From: Marinagarivorans sp.
GTDB taxonomy: Bacteria; Pseudomonadota; Gammaproteobacteria; Pseudomonadales; Cellvibrionaceae
Direction of reading: 5' to 3'
Length of the DNA stretch: 34,558 bases
Assembly (NCBI GenBank): GCA_028281865.1
Contig: JANQJB010000157.1
Coordinates: forward strand, 1 to 34,558
Part shown: piece after piece, positions 25,548 to 32,248 of the stretch
Position numbering within the stretch: the first letter of the stretch is position 1
Layout of the letters: every line of letters begins with the position of its first letter
Notes under the pieces: generated by a model
Databases searched by the model: none
Told to the model about the DNA's origin: nothing
What the model saw: the letters and a program-made list of their open reading frames with translations, nothing else
Translations under genes and position numbers: made by a program

Positions 25548-27734
25548 ATGATGACAACCGCTGGTGGCATAAAAGCGATAAAGAGTGTACTGCGATATTC
25601 TAAACAGATCGGGCCCTTGCAACTTTATCGGGCACTGAAATCTAAAAATGCGTGCAAAGCCTGCGCATTTGGCACCGGTGGTCAAAATGGGGGGATCTTT
25701 AATGAAACAAAGTCGGGCATAGAATTTTGCAATAAAAATATTCAAGCTCATTTAAGCGATAGCCGGCCGGCTATTAGCCAACAATTCTTTTTGGAAAATT
25801 CGCTTGAGATGCTTGGCGAGCTATCGGGAAAATCGCTTGAGGATCTCGGCCGACTTACAAGGCCGCTATACAAGCGCGAGGGTGATAAGCACTATTCGCC
25901 TGTGAGTTACGAAGAGGCTATTGATATCGTTTTAGCGCGGCTGCAACAAAGCAAACCCGAGCGCAGTTTTTTTTATGCATCCGGAAGGTCCTCGAATGAA
26001 GCGGCTTTTTCATTGCAGTTGTTAGCGCGCTTGTTTGGCACAAACAATGTTAATAATTGCTCCTATTATTGCCATCAGGCGTCGGGTGTTGGGCTTACGG
26101 AAACGATAGGCACCGGTACTGCAACAGTCCAATATACGGACCTGGAAAAAGCTGACACGCTATTTGTTATCGGCGCAAATCCGGCTTCAAACCACCCGCG
26201 CTATTTAAAATGCTTATTGAAATGCCGCCGGCGCGGAGGGAAAGTGATTGTTATCAACCCGGCAAAAGAACCGGGTATGTTGCGCTTTGCCTCACCCAGT
26301 GACTGGCGCTCAATGCTGAGTAATGGCGAAGACGTTGCGAGCCATTATGTCCAACCTCACTTGGGCGGCGATCTCGCTTTTTTTCATGGTGTGGCGAAAG
26401 CGATTATCGAATCGGGCGCTGACGACAAACAATTTATTGCTCAGTTTTCAGAGGATTACCAGGCGTTCAAAGACTATCTCGAGGGTTTGGACTGGAAACT
26501 GATTGAGAGTGCCTCGGGCGTTGAAAAATCACAAATCTTAGATATTGCGGATATCTATAGCCAATCGACTAATACGATTTTCAGTTGGAGTATGGGGCTT
26601 ACCCATCATGTCCACGGCGTTGACAATATTGAGGCCGTCGTTGCGCTTGCGCTGTTGCGTGGCATGGTTGGGCGGCCGGGCGCAGGCCTCATGCCTTTGC
26701 GCGGTCACAGTAACATTCAGGGAACGGGGTCCATGGGTTTTACTCCTGCACTAAAAAAAGCTGTTGAGACTAAACTGCAGCAAAAACTTAGGCTACAGCA
26801 AAAGCTCGATTGTGCGTTACCTAGGGAGAAAGGGCTTGATACTATGGCCTGCATGGAGGCATCGGCAGCAGGAAAAATGGATGTTGCAATAATGCTTGGT
26901 GGTAATTTATTGGCGTCTAATCCCGATACCAAGTTTGCTACGCAAGCGATGAACGCCATTGCGTTTAAATGTTTTATCAATCCAACGTTAAATTTAAGTC
27001 ACGTGCAGGGTGTAGACGGCGAAGTATTAATTTTGCCTGGGCGGGCGCGCGATGAAGAAAAACAAAAAACAACTCAGGAGTCGATGTTTAATTTCGTGCG
27101 TTTAAGCGACGGAGGAATAGAACGTTTTCCACAACTTTGGTCTGAAATTGATATTATTTGTTCCTTGGGTGAAGGTTTAATTGACAAAGACAAATTTGAT
27201 TTTTCTATCTTTCGCAATCACGAAGCCATACGTAAGTTTGTTGGCGATGTTATTCCCGGTTTTGATCGTTTAACGGATATTGATCACTCGAAAGAAGAAT
27301 TCCATATTGGCGGTCGGACTTTGCATCAGCCAAAATTTTCAACCTCAAGCGGCAAGGCACGATTTAAGTTCAGGCCTGTAACAGCTCGCCAAAGTCTGGA
27401 TGATAAACAGTTTCTACTGACCAGCGTGCGCAGCGAGGGGCAATTTAATTCGATTATTTATCATGAGTTTGATAGTTATCGCGACCAAAGTGATCGTCAG
27501 GTCTTAATGATGAATAAAGTCGACATGGCGCGTTTATCGATAACTGATGGACAGACAGTAAATGTGTCGACTACAGTCGGACGTTTGGAAAATTTAAAAG
27601 CCAAAGCATTTGATATTCGCCCAGGAAACATCATGACGTATTATCCCGAGGCGAATGTGCTGGTTCCCAAAGAGGTTGATGGCCGCAGCAAAACCCCGGG
27701 TTTTAAGTCTGTCCTGGTCAGTTTGGAGTGCTAA
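25548..27734 (+). CDS. FdhF/YdeP family molybdopterin oxidoreductase
   Basis: A 728-residue cytoplasmic molybdopterin-guanine-dinucleotide enzyme. Near the N-terminus it has C36-x-x-C39 in NACKACAFGTGG. The four-cysteine Fe-S motif of true formate dehydrogenases is not evident, which is usual for the YdeP subfamily. Molybdopterin-binding segments are FVIGANPASNHPR, INPAKEPGM, SWSMGLTHHVHGVDN and LRGHSNIQGTGSMG. The C-terminal molydop-binding domain (about 620-728) contains LLTSVRSEGQFNS. Its reaction is not established; E. coli YdeP is linked to acid resistance. It has no signal peptide. Two ATGs are adjacent at 25548 and 25551. Its stop codon overlaps that of the convergent halogenase gene. 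Confidence 0.92.
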   Translation: MMTTAGGIKAIKSVLRYSKQIGPLQLYRALKSKNACKACAFGTGGQNGGIFNETKSGIEFCNKNIQAHLSDSRPAISQQFFLENSLEMLGELSGKSLEDLGRLTRPLYKREGDKHYSPVSYEEAIDIVLARLQQSKPERSFFYASGRSSNEAAFSLQLLARLFGTNNVNNCSYYCHQASGVGLTETIGTGTATVQYTDLEKADTLFVIGANPASNHPRYLKCLLKCRRRGGKVIVINPAKEPGMLRFASPSDWRSMLSNGEDVASHYVQPHLGGDLAFFHGVAKAIIESGADDKQFIAQFSEDYQAFKDYLEGLDWKLIESASGVEKSQILDIADIYSQSTNTIFSWSMGLTHHVHGVDNIEAVVALALLRGMVGRPGAGLMPLRGHSNIQGTGSMGFTPALKKAVETKLQQKLRLQQKLDCALPREKGLDTMACMEASAAGKMDVAIMLGGNLLASNPDTKFATQAMNAIAFKCFINPTLNLSHVQGVDGEVLILPGRARDEEKQKTTQESMFNFVRLSDGGIERFPQLWSEIDIICSLGEGLIDKDKFDFSIFRNHEAIRKFVGDVIPGFDRLTDIDHSKEEFHIGGRTLHQPKFSTSSGKARFKFRPVTARQSLDDKQFLLTSVRSEGQFNSIIYHEFDSYRDQSDRQVLMMNKVDMARLSITDGQTVNVSTTVGRLENLKAKAFDIRPGNIMTYYPEANVLVPKEVDGRSKTPGFKSVLVSLEC

Positions 27735-29248
27735 GTAGTTGGCGCAGAGCAATGCTTGTTTAAATAATCTCGGTGAGCCTGAGTTTTTGCTGCACATTGC
27801 TTAATAACGTGCTGTGTCCCATCCAAATGCTTAGAAATTTCATCGGTTGAGACAGGGGCTGTCAAAGGACTTAAATTTTCACAGCTAATACCTTGCCCTT
27901 CAAAAACAGACAGCCAGCTATTTTCAGAAAAAAGCTCGTGTCCTTCTTTGTATAAATATCCAGTCGATTGATAGAGTTCGATTTTCTCTTGTAAAGAATC
28001 GGGAATGGCCATATCTCTGCAGTAACGCCAGAATTCAGTGTCGTCTCTGTTCGTCGCTTTATAATGTAAAATAATAAAATCGCGAATCGATAAAAACTCG
28101 CTTTCAATTTGTTTATTAAAGCGCTTTTGCTCGGCTTGATAACTTGAGAAACTGGGCAATAGACCGATAAATTTAGAAATTGCCGATTGGATGAGGTGGA
28201 TGCTGGTTGACTCAAGTGGTTCAAGAAAACCGCTCGACAATCCCAGCGATAAACAATTTTTGTTCCAGGCTTTTTTTCGGCGACCTGTGGTAAATTTGAT
28301 ATGTCTTACATCTGTTGTTGCGTCGGATGCCAGATTTTGTAATAAGGTCAGCTCTGCCAACTCGTTTGAACAATATTGGTTGCTATAAACAAAGCCGTTA
28401 CCGGTTCGATGTTGCAGCGGTATTCGCCACTGCCACCCAAACCCATGCGCAATCGCTTTTGTATGGCTGGGCAACGGGTTTAGCGTTTGGCTTTGAACCG
28501 CAGCTGCACTGTCGCAGGGGAGAAAGTGCGACCAGTTTTCGTAACCCGTTTTCAGTGCTTCTTCTATTAGAAGCCCTTTAAAGCCGGTGCAGTCAACATA
28601 GAAGTCCGCTTCGATATCGGCACTATTTTGTACGTGAAGCTTTTTGATTTCGCCTGACTCTGGGTCGAGAGAGCAGTTTTCTATATTTCCTTCAATACGA
28701 ATGACACCCTGTTTTTGGCTGAGCTCGCGTAAAAACTTCGCCCATAGACTTGCATCAAAATGGAATGCGTAATTAATTTTTGCTAGTGGTGAATTAGGCA
28801 CATTTTGCGGTTTCGCAAAAAAACATCTCTTTGACATCTCGCTATTTAGCGAGTACATATCCAGTGTTTTAGCATTTCCGTTTTGTCTTGCTTTTTGCCA
28901 GAGTTGATGAAATTGTACGTTAAACGCGTCGGGCCCATAAGTGCCAAAAGGATGATAGTAACTGTCTCCGATATTGCACCAGTTGATAAACTCAATGCCC
29001 AGTTTATAGGTTCCGTTCGTCGCGGCCAGCATCTGGTTTTCGTCGACTCCGAGAAGGTCATTAAATGCTTGAATGGGCGGTATTGTCGCTTCGCCAACAC
29101 CAATAGTTGGAATATCGGCTGATTCGATGAGCGTAATTTTATAGTGAGAATTAGATAACGCGCGACTAAAAGCTGCAGCAGCCATCCAACCTGCGGTACC
29201 GCCGCCGACAATGGCGATGTGATATTTATGATGATCAGACTCAGTCAT
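27731..29248 (-). CDS. Tryptophan halogenase family flavoprotein, last in operon
   Basis: A 505-residue FADH2-dependent halogenase. The dinucleotide motif GGGTAGW is at 15-21, GVGEATIPP near 50-58, the catalytic lysine K82 in TYKLGIEFINW, the signature WQWRIP at 272-277, and the Glu-Ser pair E346-S347 in GFLEPLEST, the same numbers as in PrnA. All catalytic features are therefore present. Such enzymes make HOX in the protein and chlorinate or brominate aromatic substrates. The closest context match is the group found beside TonB receptors (BrvH and Xanthomonas Xcc enzymes), which favour bromination of indoles. The free substrate is unknown, and a flavin reductase is not encoded nearby. It follows the degenerate homologue by 7 bases. 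Confidence 0.92.
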   Translation of the reverse strand: MTESDHHKYHIAIVGGGTAGWMAAAAFSRALSNSHYKITLIESADIPTIGVGEATIPPIQAFNDLLGVDENQMLAATNGTYKLGIEFINWCNIGDSYYHPFGTYGPDAFNVQFHQLWQKARQNGNAKTLDMYSLNSEMSKRCFFAKPQNVPNSPLAKINYAFHFDASLWAKFLRELSQKQGVIRIEGNIENCSLDPESGEIKKLHVQNSADIEADFYVDCTGFKGLLIEEALKTGYENWSHFLPCDSAAAVQSQTLNPLPSHTKAIAHGFGWQWRIPLQHRTGNGFVYSNQYCSNELAELTLLQNLASDATTDVRHIKFTTGRRKKAWNKNCLSLGLSSGFLEPLESTSIHLIQSAISKFIGLLPSFSSYQAEQKRFNKQIESEFLSIRDFIILHYKATNRDDTEFWRYCRDMAIPDSLQEKIELYQSTGYLYKEGHELFSENSWLSVFEGQGISCENLSPLTAPVSTDEISKHLDGTQHVIKQCAAKTQAHRDYLNKHCSAPTT

Positions 29249-29255
29249 TTCTAGT

Positions 29256-30533
29256 TCAATTTTTTTTGATTAAACTTTCGGTAAGTGTAGTGATTTTTTC
29301 TTTATTTACAGCTCGTGCAGTAAGGTTTACACCCTTTGGTTTAACGCCACTTGCATGCAATAGACCCGCCCAGGCGCTCTCGGACATAAAAGTATTGTCT
29401 TCTTTAATTGTATTTGCAGAAGAACTAAAAAGTTGCACGCGCCTTTGGTTTTTTTCTGTAAGTTTCAATTCGACGCCTTTGCAGTTAGAAAGTAACAGGT
29501 TTAAGCTATCGATCTCTTCAAGTACTTGGTTAATGGCTTGGGAGTTAAAACGTTTTTGGTGATAGGCTAAATCTATTTGGCTGTTGTCAATATCCAAAAG
29601 CCAAGGCAGTACACCCAATTGGTTGCTGAGACTTTTTTCAGCGCTGATTAAGACCTCAGGTAAATGTTTAAAGCAGTTGCCGAGAGCAATACAATTATTT
29701 GTCCACGGATTCTCGTAATAGTGAGCTGTTTCACCGGTTTGAGAAAAATTATAGTGGTATTCCTCTTTGCCGGCATCGCAACAAGCTTCAACTTGAATAG
29801 CAGAATCTAAAAAAGAAATAGTGTAGTTTGAAGTTTTATTTTCAGCGTCTGTAATCTTTTTTACTTGCGTGGTCCATCGGGGAACAATTGATTCTGGTAA
29901 TTTTCGAGGTGTTTGCAAACAACCGATTAATTTTTGAGATTTTGTGCAATCGATAAATAGGTCGCCACTAATGGATTGATTGTTATCAGTGGAAATATGC
30001 TTTATAGACCCGTTGACACAGTTGACTTCGATATTGCTTGCAGGAACAAAGCACACACCTTGGCGGACGGCCATTTTTTGGTAGATATTTTTCGCCCAGT
30101 TTCTTGAATAAGTAAAACCGTTTTTCTGCTCTTGGCGAGCGTCGAGAAAAGCGTCGAAGCGATATTGTTGCGACGTATTTTCTTTGTAGATTTCATAGCC
30201 CTGCGAAAAGGAGATTGTCTCGCTTGGTACGCCGTAAGATGAAAAATTAAATTTAAAACCATCGCTGGATTGCGCAGTATTTAATAGTATATGCGTTAGC
30301 GGTGAAACCTTAAGTTGTCTTTGTAAAATAGGCGAAACCGCAGGTTCAAACGGGGGAAACGTAGCGCCAATATCACCGTTTTTTACTTCTTCCGTGTCGA
30401 GGTTGACTGCCACAAATGAAAGGGGAAGATGTTTAGTTTGGTTCGCTAAATAAGCGGCTGAAATGGCGAGATGCAGTCCTTCGCCGACAATAACGATAAG
30501 TCGCTTTTTTGATGCCGGTTTACTGATACTCAT
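29256..30533 (-). CDS. Degenerate tryptophan-halogenase-like protein, probable pseudoenzyme
   Basis: A 425-residue protein related to its two neighbours over its whole length but short by about 80-90 residues. The FAD motif is altered to VGEGLHLAIS (about 16-25). GEATIP is reduced to IGATFPP. The lysine is kept (K94 in GFKFNF). The WxWxIP signature is absent; the corresponding region is around IQVEACCDAGKEEYHY. The Glu-Ser pair is replaced within ALGNCFKHLPEVLI. FIDCTKSQKLIG aligns with the FIDCTGFRSLI of the third protein. The frame is intact and no stop interrupts it, so this is a diverged protein, not a broken gene. It starts within the stop of the upstream halogenase (4-base overlap), arguing for coupled, stoichiometric synthesis and perhaps a structural partner role. 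Confidence 0.85.
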   Translation of the reverse strand: MSISKPASKKRLIVIVGEGLHLAISAAYLANQTKHLPLSFVAVNLDTEEVKNGDIGATFPPFEPAVSPILQRQLKVSPLTHILLNTAQSSDGFKFNFSSYGVPSETISFSQGYEIYKENTSQQYRFDAFLDARQEQKNGFTYSRNWAKNIYQKMAVRQGVCFVPASNIEVNCVNGSIKHISTDNNQSISGDLFIDCTKSQKLIGCLQTPRKLPESIVPRWTTQVKKITDAENKTSNYTISFLDSAIQVEACCDAGKEEYHYNFSQTGETAHYYENPWTNNCIALGNCFKHLPEVLISAEKSLSNQLGVLPWLLDIDNSQIDLAYHQKRFNSQAINQVLEEIDSLNLLLSNCKGVELKLTEKNQRRVQLFSSSANTIKEDNTFMSESAWAGLLHASGVKPKGVNLTARAVNKEKITTLTESLIKKN

Positions 30534-32080
30534 GAAAATACACCGTATAGGCTTAACGCGGCTTTCGGCCAGGCTTCGTCATAGGTTCCACCGTGAATAC
30601 CTTCGATTGCCCTCTGATTGTCGGATACGGAATTTGCAGCTTTATTAATTTCCTCACGGAATTGGCGTAGTTGAGCGATAAGTTCGGGGTCTGTGAGGTG
30701 GTCTGTATTGCGCATTTTTGCTTGGCTTTTTCCTCCTTGACCATAGAATACGTAAGCCCAGCTACTCTCAAGAAAAAGGCCGTGTTGATAGGTATCAATT
30801 AATCCTGCATGTTCAATAATTCCGGCTTTTTGTTGATAAGTATCGGGTAAATCCATCGATTGAATATAACGCCAAAAATCTGAATCGTCCCTTCGGGTAA
30901 TGCGATAGTGAAGAATCAGGAAGTCTCTAATTTTTTCATATTCATCGCTCATCTGAGCGTTAAACTCATCGCGTTCCGCATCCATATTTCGAGACTCTGG
31001 CAACAGCTCTACCAACTTCATAATCGCTGTTTGAATAAGATGGATACCGGTCGATTCGAGCGGCTCGATAAAGCCGCTACTTAAACCAACCCCCGCGCAA
31101 TTGCGCTTCCAGGAATTCTTTTTATGACAAGCTTTGAAGCGAATCACTTGCGGTTCGGCGAGAAGCTCACCGGTAATATTTTGTTTAAAGATGCTCAGCG
31201 CCTCGTCGTCACTGATAAACCTGCTTGCATAAACACAGCCATTGCCGGTTCTGTGGCGCAGCGGAATTTTCCACTGCCAACCGGCTTTATGAGCGGTCGC
31301 TCTGCTAAACGGCATATTGACATAAATGTCATTGGTTGGCGCGGCTATGGCGCTGTCGCAGGGGAGGTAGTCGGTCATGTCGATTAACGGCTCATCCAGT
31401 GTTTTCCCGAGGATTAATGATCTAAAGCCTGTGCAATCGATAAAAAAATCACCTTCTATTGTTGTTCCGTTATCTAATTGAAGTTCCTTAATATCACCGC
31501 TTTCTTGGTGCTGTATGACGTGTTCAATTTTGCCTTCGATACGCCGAAAATTTGGAAAGTTTTTTTCGCAAAACTGCCTTAAATACAGTGCGTATTGATT
31601 GGCATCGATATGAAAGGCATAGGAAAAAGTCGATAACAGAGAGTTTTCGTTTTTCTTGGGGTAGGCAAATCTTCCCAATTTTGCCATACGTGTTGCGATT
31701 GAAAACTCATCTGCGGCAATGCCGAGCCCAAGTTTGTCGGCTCTTGCCCAATACTGATGAAAAGGAGCCTGGGGAGTGGCGAAGCCCATTTCACCAAAAG
31801 GGTGGATATAACTCTCACCGAGAGCGCCCCAATTAACAAACTCAATGCCGAGTTTGAAAGTTGCATTTGTTGCGCGCATAAACTCGTGTTCGTTAATACC
31901 GAGTTTCTCATTGAAATATCGCAGATGCGGTATTGTCGCTTCGCCAACACCGACTGTACCGATTGCCTCCGATTCAATTAAAGTAATTTTGATCGGAGAG
32001 TCGCGCAACAGGCGACCAAGCGCCGCTGCCGTCATCCAGCCAGCAGAACCGCCACCAACAATAACTATGGTATTCAGCAT
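30530..32080 (-). CDS. Tryptophan halogenase family flavoprotein, first of the three
   Basis: A 516-residue flavin-dependent halogenase. It has GGGSAGW at 9-15, GVGEATIPHL at about 44-53, catalytic lysine K76 in TFKLGIEFVNW, WQWKIP at 268-273 and E342-S343 in GFIEPLESTG, so it should be active. It is similar to the last protein of the operon along its full length, indicating duplication. Its start lies 168 bases after the TonB receptor stop, beyond a strong terminator hairpin, and its stop overlaps the start of the degenerate homologue. The likely cofactor is FADH2 supplied from elsewhere; the substrate may be a compound taken up by the receptor, but this is inferred from position only. Confidence 0.93.
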   Translation of the reverse strand: MLNTIVIVGGGSAGWMTAAALGRLLRDSPIKITLIESEAIGTVGVGEATIPHLRYFNEKLGINEHEFMRATNATFKLGIEFVNWGALGESYIHPFGEMGFATPQAPFHQYWARADKLGLGIAADEFSIATRMAKLGRFAYPKKNENSLLSTFSYAFHIDANQYALYLRQFCEKNFPNFRRIEGKIEHVIQHQESGDIKELQLDNGTTIEGDFFIDCTGFRSLILGKTLDEPLIDMTDYLPCDSAIAAPTNDIYVNMPFSRATAHKAGWQWKIPLRHRTGNGCVYASRFISDDEALSIFKQNITGELLAEPQVIRFKACHKKNSWKRNCAGVGLSSGFIEPLESTGIHLIQTAIMKLVELLPESRNMDAERDEFNAQMSDEYEKIRDFLILHYRITRRDDSDFWRYIQSMDLPDTYQQKAGIIEHAGLIDTYQHGLFLESSWAYVFYGQGGKSQAKMRNTDHLTDPELIAQLRQFREEINKAANSVSDNQRAIEGIHGGTYDEAWPKAALSLYGVFS

Positions 32081-32117
32081 CTTATAAGCCCCGATAGCTC
32101 ATGAAAAAAGTTCATGC

Positions 32118-32151
32118 AAAAAAAAAGCATAGCCCTATGAGGACTATGCTT
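32118..32151 (-). terminator. Intrinsic terminator between receptor and halogenase genes
   Basis: Read on the minus strand, 32141-32151 and 32125-32135 form an 11-bp stem (one G-U) around a five-base loop, followed by a run of nine T (32118-32126, two of them in the stem). It lies about 100 bases after the receptor stop and before the halogenase start, so it should reduce but not necessarily abolish transcription of the downstream genes. Confidence 0.8.
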
Positions 32152-32248
32152 ATGGATTATACGCGTATCTCTGTACTATATTGAGCTCTTTGCAACAGAG
32201 AGTTGAGCTTTGTTAATGAACTCCAGCAGATAACGCTTTGATAATCAC

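Noticed and set aside
29256-30533. Frameshifted or broken halogenase pseudogene
   Set aside because: The reading frame is continuous, starts and stops in coupled positions, and aligns along its length; it is diverged, not broken.
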